Assembly: GCA_030704615.1 (NCBI GenBank)
Contig: CM060731.1
Location: 27,096,001-27,156,000 of the forward strand
From: Takakia lepidozioides
Lineage: Eukaryota > Streptophyta > Takakiopsida > Takakiales > Takakiaceae
Length of the DNA stretch: 60,000 nt
Reading direction: 5' to 3'
Numbering within the stretch: the stretch's first letter is position 1; the number at the start of each line of letters is the position of its first letter. This document shows positions 36,652 through 45,547 of the stretch, one piece after another. A program made the position numbers and the translations under genes. Below the pieces are notes generated by a model. That model had not been told where the DNA came from and ran no database searches. It saw only the letters and a program-made list of their open reading frames with translations.

Positions 36652-38248
36652 TCAATGACAAGGCCTCATCCTGCCCATCATCTCATCCTTGAGGACCTCC
36701 TCAACCCGAGAAGAATCCCCAACCTCATCCATCACAGCCGCCTTGGCTGCCAACTCCCTCTGAACCTCGAGCACCTCCCACGTGTGCCATGGATGCATGC
36801 ACCCCGTGGTCCTCACATGCTCGCCCCCACTCACTACCTGTACCGTCTCGGTAGGCAGAGAGACCATTGAGGGAAGTGTACTCCGCACTCTGCGTTGCTC
36901 AGCCAGAGCCAAGCTGATAATCCAGGTCAAGCAATTGAGATCCATTGCTTGCCCCAACACTTGACGACGTGATGCCTCAGAAAGAGACGACACCGCCGTG
37001 GTACCAGTGGTAAAACCCATTGGCCGCTCACGCTCGTCAGCATTAGGCTCCACTAACTGCTGCAACTGAGCATCCCACAGGAGGCCAGGTCCACTATCCC
37101 GGAAAGCATGCGATCCTGGGAAGCTGAGCAGTGTAGGTAATGTTGCTCGTGGTTGACCCACCTTGTTGACCACTGCCAAAGGCGAACGGTCATCGTGTCT
37201 CACACGCTGACTGTGTCCAGAATGTTATCCACTGTGAGATGTGCTGGCCGCTTCACCCCATCAAATGCACGCTTGAGCAGTGCGGGTGGCATCAAGTTAG
37301 TCCACCATAGCCGTGGACGATGAGCCCGTGACCCCACTGTAGCTGCATCTAGCAACACTGCTGACCCAAGCCACGACCGGACTTGATGCACAGTGGCCAT
37401 CACCCTGGCCCGAGAATCGCCCATCAGTGGCACATTCTCCAAGATGTATGCTGGAGATACAGCTTGATGAAGCTGCAAGTGGCGCAAAACCCGCACCATC
37501 TCCCAAAACAGACCCGACCTCGAGTCTCGCAATCCATTGCCATGCCCGGCTGATGAATGCCCTTGGCAGGGCCAACCTGCCACTACCAGATCAATGGAGC
37601 CAACCCGCTCCAAATCCTGCGCCCCCAGCAACGAAATGTCTGCTGGCAAGGCCTGCTGATATCCACGAATTGCAGATACCGACAACAACTCAGGGTACCG
37701 CTGCACCAACTGAGCAACATGGCGAAGTGAAACGCGTCGTGCAGTCTCATCCCTCTCCACATACAGGTAACGCCGAACTCGTACACCTGCTTGTAACACA
37801 GCAGCCAATCCGGTGTTGATCCCGCCAAACAAGTCCAGAAGACAAATGCCTTCATCCGGATACTGCCACACAATAGGTGTGGTGTCCAATGGAGACAATT
37901 GAGGTGGTCTTGGTGCAATCCCCACACTCTCCTCCTCTCTTGGCGGTACAAAAGCCTCCACCCAAGCTTGTTGCACCCGTCGATCAGCATCCCGCTGCAA
38001 ATCCTTGCTCGTGCCCCACAATGGAGTCTGAGCAACCATGGTAGGCAACTCCGCCATACCATACATTCATCCTGCTCTCCCGGAGGTGGTACATCCTCTG
38101 AATGAGCATTGCCCTCAAGCAACTCTCTAGGCCAACTCACTGCCGCTGTGAATGCTGCTAGTGTTGGCATCTTGCCTCGCTGGGCAACCGCAACTCCTCC
38201 TATGAACGTCACAGGGAGCTGCACACGCCGGCCCTCCCCTGATGCCAT
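36652..38248 (-). pseudogene. Cytosine-5 DNA methyltransferase domain inside the Gypsy pol
   Basis: In the 288-codon frame 38066-37200: motif I LLDLFGGINTGLAAVLQAG (about 76-94), motif II VERDE (103), motif IV WPCQGHSSAG (catalytic Cys 167), motif VI ILENVP (208-213) and motif VIII SRAHRPRLWW (246-255). The 37203-36652 frame continues with motif IX PRATLPTLLSFPGSHAFR, ERERPMGF and motif X RRQVLGQAMD. Motifs run in the canonical I-to-X order, not the permuted order of plant DRM enzymes. Key residues are intact, but frameshifts at about 38067, 37203 and 36690 break the frame. N-terminal sequence from 38248 (VQLPVTFIGGVAVAQRG) links it to the protease. It would transfer a methyl group from S-adenosylmethionine to cytosine C5. 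It is embedded between protease and RT of one polyprotein, not a host gene neighbour. Confidence 0.9.
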
Positions 38249-38256
38249 GCAGGCCT

Positions 38257-38993
38257 ATAGGAAGCTGACTCCTCCCAAAATCCAGGTGAAGCCCATGGGG
38301 TACAACACTGCCCCACCAACCAGGATATCGTATGAGACTGCGTCTGTCACAATGGCCTTGGCTCGCATCACTGAGCCATCTGTAGGGTGATCCGGCGTAG
38401 TCTGATAGCCAACTCACGCCGTGTCATGCCCCGAGCCTGCTCCGATCCTCCCAGAGACGTCTGTATCTGGAAAGGACAAGGCTCCATATCCGCCTCCGTG
38501 AGGCCCAAGCCTGCAATAGCAGCTCTGCCCAGCATCAATGGCTGAGCTCCCGAGTCCAACAAGACCGCAGTGGCCGGTACCTCTTGCCTGCCGGTCCACT
38601 CAAACAGAAAATGTCATCCTGGTTGTCTAACATGACAACTCCAGGTGTCACCATGGCGCGCTCAATGGCTGGCCTAGCTGGCAGCTCCATCAATCTGGCA
38701 GCTGCAGCTTGCCATGGCGCCGCCGTGGCAGTCTTGACCCTCAAATCCGAGGATCCCTCCGGCACTACACCTCCCACTATCTCCGCAGAAGATGAAGTAA
38801 CCTCCCCACTCTCACAGAGTGAAGCTGCCAGCCTGAACACCTCAGCTGGTTTTACCCCCGGCGTCGCAATCATGGTAGCCGAGAACAATGGAGCCTGGCA
38901 CACAGATGTGGCCGCTCCTAGCAGCACACTAGCTGCCGTAGCCTTGGCAACACTAGGTAGTGGTGCTACCCGTGTAGCTCTCCCCAATGGCAT
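38257..38993 (-). pseudogene. Gypsy aspartic protease region
   Basis: The minus strand encodes VPATAVLLDSGAQPLMLG, the DSG catalytic motif of retroviral-type aspartic proteases. After a frameshift it continues with VSYDILVGGAVLYPMGFTW, the second conserved protease segment. The frame changes near 38585 and near 38385. It then meets TAG at about 38257 (SFL-stop-ACMASGE) before the methyltransferase lead-in. The part 38993-38590 is a low-complexity Ala/Pro/Val linker between gag and protease. Confidence 0.78.
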
Positions 38994-39083
38994 AGTAACC
39001 TCCGCTCGGTAACCGTCGGGCGAGAACTAGGTGCCATGGATGGCGTCGACACTGTCTCCGCCAATGTGAATGACTGAGGAAGC

Positions 39084-40734
39084 CTAGCCTGACGGCTTGC
39101 CTCCCCACGCTGTGGATCCAACTCCACCTCTGCACTGTGGCTCAGGAACTCGTGCTGCTCCTCGAGTCACGGCTGCAGCAGACTCCACCTGCACTAGTGG
39201 TAGTGCTGCTCCACACATGAATCCCATGCCTCCCATATCTCCTCCCTCAGGAGCAAGAGGTGGACCATCCGGCCTTAGAGCCGGTACCACCTGAGCTGTA
39301 GCCATGGCAGCGAGCCTCTGCTCTAGCTGCTGAAGCCGGTTGGCCATGCCTTGGTCAACACCCTGACCTCCGCGTCCTTGGCCATGTTGAGCTTGCCCTT
39401 GGCCTGCACCTCGTGGCTGGCCACCTCGTCCTCTCTGGGCTGCTCCACCTCGCCCCGGCCACCATTGTTCCCTTGGAACTGGCCTGGGCGCAACTCAGGA
39501 TGCAAACCATAACACTGGGCCTCTCCATGCCCGTGCTTGCCACAATGCCCACACTGCAACTGTGCAGGCTGTGCATGTGCCGGCCCTTTGCCTCCCTCCG
39601 GGCAATCCTTCTTGACATGGGGTCCTCCACATGTCCAGCACACCACATCCGCCCGTTGTTGGCCAGCAAATGAAGGGAGAGACCCCTGCATCTGAGGTCC
39701 TCTCTGCCCTTCCCTGAGCTTCACCTGAGCCCCCTTGTTGCCTTGAGCACGTTGAGGTAGTGGTTGGCTAGGAGCACCACTACCCCGTGGTGTCTCCTTA
39801 GCAAATCCCACCATGACCACTCGTTCCTCCACCATGTTGAGCTCTATCCGCTCTGCCAGCAAAAACACATTTGCTAAGGTGGGTTGGGCACTTGTAGGAG
39901 AGTTGCATCCCGCACCCTTCTCCTCAGCTCCTTGTCCAATATCCCATACCAAATTGGACTGCCTGAGCTTCCGTAACCCTGGGTTACATTTATCAAGCGC
40001 CTCATGCGAGTGAAAGCCTCCCTCAAGCTCTCAGTCGGCTTCCGTTGGAACTCTTGCAAGCTCCGCAACTTCTCTGTCCTCACCCCTTGGTAGTTCCCTC
40101 TCAACTCTTCGAAGAACTCCACAACAGGGTTGAAGAAGTAGTAGGCACAGGTGCTAGTGCAAGTGTGGTAGTGGCTTGGGTGGACGTCGTAGCTACTGTA
40201 CCACCAGTCCCACTGCTACTTGCTGAAGCTGCCGGGTGCAGCGGCAGGTGAGCCACTGCCCTCGTGGCTCTAGTGCCCCTAGTGATGGAGACATAGTCAG
40301 GTGACCAGTACATCCTCCACTCCTCGATCTCAACCTCATGCCCCCGCCTGAACTCATGGTAATCATCCATAGGCGGCCCCTCAAGGTGCTGAAACAGCCC
40401 CTTCCATGCCATGAAAGGCGTAAATAGTTGTGGATTGCGCATTTGCTGCAAATCACACCAACTATCAAACTCTTGGATAAAATCATCCAACTCGATGGTG
40501 CCCACCGCCCCAGAGTACCTTCGTGGCCCCTTGGTAGCTCCATACATTCCTCCATTGTGTCCCACAACAATGGCAAAGAAACAACTTGCACCGCCGGTAT
40601 GAGTCCTCCTGATCACAATCCGAATCAGAACCTTCCGTGGAAGACACAGGAGATGAAGGTGGCCTAAACCGCACACCTCGTCTCGTGTACCCACTAGTAT
40701 CGCTAGTGCTCGAAACCGGCACTGTCCCCAGCAA
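39084..40734 (-). pseudogene. Gypsy gag with CCHC-like knuckles
   Basis: The N-terminal part has FIQEFDSWCDLQQMRNPQLF and FMAWKGLFQHLEGPP, then VEFFEELRGNY, LQEFQRKPTESLREAFTRMR and VTQGYGSSG, matching the Ty3/Gypsy capsid (Retrotrans_gag) pattern. Two zinc knuckle-like motifs follow: CWTCGGPHVKKDCP and CGHCGKHGHGEAQC. Frameshifts near 40110, 39900, 39340 and probably 39100 split it. The start is uncertain; RRGVRFRPPSSPVSS near 40690 may be the N-terminus. A coiled segment MANRLQQLEQRLAAMAT follows the knuckles. Confidence 0.78.
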
Positions 40735-42423
40735 CTAGTGGCACCTCCGTGTTGACACTCAACCGGTCATGAACATGTCCCTAACCCCCTCTCCACAAGG
40801 TAACCGGGTAGAGAACCTGTTGCGGCTTATGGTTTGGAATACTAAGTTCCTAACATAGCCTACACCCTGTACCTGCATCCACCGCAAGCACTCCTATGGT
40901 TGGCTGGTCGTCACCTCCAACCTCACCCAGGAGAAACAGAAACAATGATGGTCTGGCTGGTCATCACCCCAGCCTCACCATCGACAGCATGCTCTAGGAC
41001 TGGCCGGTGATCAAATCCGGACCAATCACCTATAAAAACAAGCGCCCACACAAAACTAGCATGGCGCACAGTCAAGCATGCAGGTATGGAGGGGATCCAC
41101 AAGAAATCAGAATGACAACTCCCCCACACCAAAAAACAACTCCACGGTGTTGCTTCTGCAATGACACCCCAGCCCAACCCGGACTGACTCTTGCCTCCAC
41201 CTACGGAAAGGTCTTGGCCTAATGAGAGGGTAGAAACTACGAGGAAGAGAAGCTAAAGCAATGCCTAACCCCAGCATGCCCTCATCCCAACACTCTTCCT
41301 TTCCTCTCTTCCCTCACTTGCATGACCATGGGAATATCATGAAGATACTCCTCAAACCGCCCTCCACGAGCTTCAAAATTCGGCTTCCAGACCACATGCT
41401 AGTCCTTAGGCAGTCCACTAGTGCCTCCACGAGTCAACACAGGCCGTCCACAGGTCAACACGGGCCACCACAGACCAGCACAGGCCCACACAGCTCACTG
41501 GTCACAGCCGTCACAGTCCCACAGGCCACTGGGCACAGCCTGTCACAGCCCCTCACAGCCAGTCACAGCCCCAAAGGCCTCAGGCACGGCTTGTCACAGC
41601 CCCTCACAGCCCCAAAGGCCACGGGCACAGCCTGTCACAGCCCGTCACAGCCCCACAGGCCACTGGCACAACCTGTCACAGCCCCGCACAGCCCCAAAGG
41701 CCACGGGCACAGCCTGTCACAGCCCTCACAGCCCGGTCACAGCCCCACAGGCTCAGGCACGGCCTGACACAGCCTCTCACAGCCATCACAGCCCCAAAGG
41801 CCATGGGCACAGCCTGTCACAGCCCGTCACAGCCCCACAGGCCACTGGGCACACCTGTCACAGCCCCACACGCCCGTCACAGCCCACAGGCCACTGGGCA
41901 CAGCCTGTCACAGCCCCTCATAGCCCGTCACAGCCCCACAGGCCTCAGGCATGGCCTTCACAGCCCCTCACAGCCCATCACAGCCCCAAAGGCCATGGGC
42001 ACAGCCTGTCACAGCCCCGCACAGCCCGTCACAACCCAAATGCCTCAGGCACGGCCTGTCACAGCCCCCTCACAGCCCATCACACCCCAAAGGCCATGGG
42101 CACAGCCTGTCAAGCACCCTCACAGCCCGTCACAGCCCCACGGCCACTGGGCACAGCCTGTCAAGCCCCGCAAGCCCGTCACAGCCCCACAGGCCATAGG
42201 GCACAGCCCGTCACAGCCCACAGGCCACTGGGCACAGCCTGTCACAGCCCGTCACAGCCCGTCACAGCCCATCCATGGCCGCTCTGGCAGTTTAGCCATT
42301 TGTCCAAGGGGTTTAGCCACGCCAAGCTAGGGTTTGTGTCTCTTGGACTCTAGGCTTCTTCCACCGAGCTATGGCGGCTGTGAGGAAATCAGCAAGGTAT
42401 TCTTGCTCTTTCGGCTCCCACAC
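40735..42423 (-). other. 5' leader of the methyltransferase-bearing element, inner part
   Basis: Non-coding with respect to known domains. It includes the array at 41420-42270. The rest is low in ORFs on the minus strand. It continues, beyond the nested element, at 56146. A leader near 3 kb is long for Ty3/Gypsy, and no tRNA primer-binding site was recognised next to 57426. Confidence 0.5.
41420..42270. repeat. Tandem array built on TCACAGCC
   Basis: About 850 bp of variable units combining CACAGCC(T)GTCACAGCCC with CCACAGGCCACTGGG or CCAAAGGCCATGGG spacers. Units vary by small indels, yet several frames stay open, which explains long spurious ORFs here. It shares the core TCACAGCC with the arrays inside the nested element (LTRs and 50262-50800). 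Confidence 0.85.
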
Positions 42424-42428
42424 ATCAC

Positions 42429-43511
42429 TGTTAGAGGACTGTAGGGGACTTAGACACTTATACGGGATCTGTAGGGTACCCTTAATTTTTGCACAGACTG
42501 AGACAAACAGGAACCTTAGGGGTGACAGCAGCGCACTGTAGAGGGGGGTTACATAGCCCACACAGCCGACACAGCAGTCACAGCCCACACAGCCAACACA
42601 GCCGTCACAGTCGTCACAACCCACACAGCCAACACAGCCCGTCACACAGTCGTCACAGCCCACACAGCCGTCACAGCCGTCACAGCCCACACAGCCGACA
42701 CAGCCGTCACAGCCCACACAGCCAACACAGCCCACACACCCGTCACAGTCGTCACAGCCCACACAGCCGTCACAGTCGTCACAGCCCACACAGCCCACAC
42801 AGCCCGTCACAGTCGTCACAGCAGACACAGCCCACACAGCCAGTCACAGCCCGACACAACCAAACACAGCCAGTCACCGCTTGACACAGCTGTCACGATA
42901 ATAGGGAACGCAGAGTAGGACAGGGAACGACTGTGGGGAACAACACCAGTGAAGGGAACATGTTAGTTCACATACGACGGTTAGAGAGGGAAACGGTTAG
43001 AACCGCGGATAGGAGGATAAAGGGAAGAACGGGGAATAGGAAGGGGATCATTATTCGGGGAGGACTTCGGAGTCAGGCGGGAGCGGAGATCGGAGAGCAC
43101 GATGAAGGAGGAAAGAGGATTAGTAGATGCTTGTTAGATGCAAAGCTGTAGGGATATTGTAGAGGAGAATAGAGACACAATGGCTTCGGCCTGATACCTG
43201 ATAAATCATAATCTGATACTTATACGATACAATCACACTGTGTAGAGAGATCTGAGTGAAGCTGTGGATTGAATGGAGGAGTTAAGGAAACCGATAAATT
43301 GATGAAGCAAACTGATACTTAATTATCAATGGTAAGGTAGCTAAGATGAATGCGGAAAAGGAAACAAATAGGAAACACCCCCATGATACACTAGCTGTAG
43401 GTCATGACTGATTGTTCTGCGCGGGCTGAGTACTTAGAGATTTCCAACTCTTCTATCTTGGAGTTTCCGCCTCGGATAGCGAAGGGATGGGTGAGTAAAA
43501 GCCGCGCGACA
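42429..43511 (+). repeat. 5' LTR of the Tat-like element
   Basis: 1083 bp, starts TGTTAGAGGACTG and ends GCCGCGCGACA. It includes a CACAGCC/CACACAGCC-type array at about 42560-42890. A 72-codon ORF (42933-43151) recurs unchanged in the 3' LTR but has no domain and is not called as a gene. Confidence 0.92.
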
Positions 43512-44099
43512 TTTGGCGACCATACTGGGGACCTGGGACATGAACAACCAGATGTGACAGGCATCTGGTGGGATCATGGTGGTTGGACCATTAAAGAGTT
43601 TGAAGTGAATCAAATTCCCTGTGGAACGAAGGAAGAAAGATTGTCCAAACAATTCTTTCAAAGGTTCTTGGAATTGCCAGACGGATGTAAAGAAAATATT
43701 CTTAAACGAGTGCATGATGCTGATCCAGAATGGGGTCTGGAGAAAGGAGTGATAAAGATTTATCAGGTAGCCTGTAGAGGAAGAGCACGTTGGTTACCAA
43801 CATTAGTTTATGTGATAGCGTTGCTATCCATTAAACGAGTAGAGTTTGAAGGTTGGGAAGAAAGAAAGGTGAATGTTTATACTCATATGCATGAAGAGCT
43901 TGTACTGGTAAAGAATTGGATTCCAAAGGATATTTTGTGGATCAAACTCACACCAAGAACAGCTTTTCAGACTTGTTTGCCATATGGTTATATGGTAACG
44001 GAGACTTCAAGTATAGCCAAGGGTGCATTGAAGCTTGAAAGAAATCCAGGCATATACGAGAGATATTACAGAAGAGAGTTTTGGTTATTGCCACATTAA
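43404..44099 (+). CDS. ORF1 upstream of gag, unknown function
   Basis: The frame is open from an ATG inside the 5' LTR (43404) across the primer-binding site to a TAA at 44097. The protein-like part starts about 43545 (EQPDVTGIWWDHGGW) and continues KQFFQRFLELPDGCKENIL, WLPTLVYVIALLSIKRVEF and KDILWIKLTPRTAFQTCLPY. There is no Met between 43545 and 43887, so the start is either the LTR ATG or reached by splicing or frameshift. It ends 21 bp before the gag ATG. Ogre elements also carry an ORF before gag; whether this is homologous cannot be told here. Confidence 0.5.
   Translation: MTDCSARAEYLEISNSSILEFPPRIAKGWVSKSRATFGDHTGDLGHEQPDVTGIWWDHGGWTIKEFEVNQIPCGTKEERLSKQFFQRFLELPDGCKENILKRVHDADPEWGLEKGVIKIYQVACRGRARWLPTLVYVIALLSIKRVEFEGWEERKVNVYTHMHEELVLVKNWIPKDILWIKLTPRTAFQTCLPYGYMVTETSSIAKGALKLERNPGIYERYYRREFWLLPH
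43512..43532 (+). other. Primer-binding site candidate
   Basis: TTTGGCGACCATACTGGGGAC follows the LTR directly. TTTGG-CGACC...GGGGAC-type sites are typical of Athila/Tat/Ogre elements, which are primed by a tRNA 3' end (tRNA-Arg reported for Ogre, from memory). Confidence 0.65.
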
Positions 44100-44120
44100 A
44101 AGAAATGAAAGACATGGGAC

Positions 44121-45521
44121 ATGAGTGATGAAAGAGAAGCTAGACGACAAAGATATTCATCAAAAAGAGAAAGCTATCTGAAAGCTAATTATCCATATCT
44201 TTGGGAGAGAGGAATAGACATAGGGGAATCATCTGGACCTCTCACACCATCAAGATCAAAAAGTGCATCACCTATACCGGAAGAACTAGAGTTGGATGCC
44301 ACTCCTTCTGTTTCTTTGCAAGAAAGATTAAGGGAATTGGTACAGGAAGAAGATCAATCACGAGGTGAAAGATCTGAGGTACATCCTTGGATAAAAGACT
44401 TGACAGAAATCTTTGATAAGAGTTGGCATGGAACACCAAAAGCAGGAACTCCAGTTTCTGAAGCAGAAGATGAAGAAGGAGATGAGGATGTGGCAGAGCC
44501 AACGGAGAGTTCAGACTCTCCAACACCATTACAGTTGAGTTACATGAGTGAAGAAGAAACCCAAGGGCAGAACTTGGAGGATGAAAACAGAGAGAAGAAA
44601 TTGGAAGAGGAAGAATATGAAGAAGTAGACCCAACAGCTGAGGTTGAGACTACAACCAGGACATCCCAACCCGTTGGACCTGGATCAAGTGGAGCACTTG
44701 GATCACAGGCCAACGAAGGTGTCGGCTCAGGGGGATCAGGCGGGCTGCCTGGATCTGGCTCTGGGGGGACAGGGAGTGTGGGAAGTAGTGCAACTGAAGC
44801 TGGGAATACTGTGAATATCGTGGGGCCAGAAGCAGGGAGTGCTCAAGGGCCACCACTTGGTGGAAGATCCACCACAAAAACAACAGGTCCAGAAGGACCA
44901 GCACCAGCAAGGGTGCCAGCACCTGTCAGTGGGCAGAAGGTAGGGCCACAGATGGCGTTACAACCAACACGGGCAAAACCACCCTTTCCAATATATTCAG
45001 GAAAAGGGGATCCCGATGTACACATTAGCCAATTTGAGCACATGTGTATAGTGAACAATGAGAATGGCGATGATGCCAAGATGAGACTGTTTCCTTGTTC
45101 ACTTATCAAGAAAGCAAGTGAATGGTATGCAAGATTCCCTGATAATCATTTCCTAACCTGGAATGGCTTGAATACAGCATTTCGAAATAGGTTCAGGACA
45201 AGTAAAACTGAGGATGAAGTGTATGGAAGTTTACAACAGCTGAAGCAGAAGAAGCATGAAACTGTTGAAGAGTATATGGAGAAGATGGAATTGATGATGA
45301 AAAAGCTGGCTGCAGTACCAGCACCCGGTTTACAGAAGACTTGGTTTGTGAGTGGACTAAGACCAGAGTTGCAGAAGAAAGTGGATATGTTACCCCATAA
45401 TACAGTGGAGGAGGCATTTGAAACTGCAAACAGAATTGAGCAATTGGGAATGCTCAGGAGAGAGAAAAGGAAGATGAGGACTCTGAAGATGAGTCAGATG
45501 AAGAAGAAGAGCAAGAACTAA
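44121..45521 (+). CDS. Tat-like gag
   Basis: The N-terminal half is acidic and Ser/Pro/Gly-rich, low complexity. The capsid domain is at about residues 290-440, with FPIYSGKGDPDVHISQFEHM, RLFPCSLIKKASEWYARFP, LNTAFRNRFRTSKTEDEVYG and VEEYMEKMELMMKKL, the Retrotrans_gag pattern. The frame ends at 45521 with a basic tail that looks out of frame. The frame two bases on encodes an acidic EDSEDESDEEEEQE run leading straight into the nucleocapsid, so a one-base shift near 45455 separates gag from pol. It could be a programmed frameshift or a deletion. Confidence 0.85.
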   Translation: MSDEREARRQRYSSKRESYLKANYPYLWERGIDIGESSGPLTPSRSKSASPIPEELELDATPSVSLQERLRELVQEEDQSRGERSEVHPWIKDLTEIFDKSWHGTPKAGTPVSEAEDEEGDEDVAEPTESSDSPTPLQLSYMSEEETQGQNLEDENREKKLEEEEYEEVDPTAEVETTTRTSQPVGPGSSGALGSQANEGVGSGGSGGLPGSGSGGTGSVGSSATEAGNTVNIVGPEAGSAQGPPLGGRSTTKTTGPEGPAPARVPAPVSGQKVGPQMALQPTRAKPPFPIYSGKGDPDVHISQFEHMCIVNNENGDDAKMRLFPCSLIKKASEWYARFPDNHFLTWNGLNTAFRNRFRTSKTEDEVYGSLQQLKQKKHETVEEYMEKMELMMKKLAAVPAPGLQKTWFVSGLRPELQKKVDMLPHNTVEEAFETANRIEQLGMLRREKRKMRTLKMSQMKKKSKN

Positions 45522-45547
45522 AAAGAAAGAGTAAGAGAAAGGAAAAG

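Noticed and set aside
37427-39012. Plus-strand ORFs opposite the methyltransferase and protease
   Set aside because: Shadow frames of a GC-rich coding region; the minus strand carries all recognisable motifs.
41420-42270. CRISPR-like spacing of repeats
   Set aside because: Units vary in length and sequence, spacers are themselves repeats, and the context is plant retrotransposon DNA.
41261-42353. Long overlapping plus-strand ORFs rich in HSPSQP and GTACHSP
   Set aside because: They are translations of the TCACAGCC array, open in several frames at once, with no non-repetitive domain.
42489-42884. ORFs of HSPHSRHS or GCVGCDDCDG type in the LTRs (also 54991-55547)
   Set aside because: Same cause: array sequence read in either strand; present identically in both LTRs.
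42933-43151. 72-codon ORF repeated at 55562-55780
   Set aside because: It is conserved only because both LTRs are recent copies; no domain, and the region is LTR regulatory sequence.
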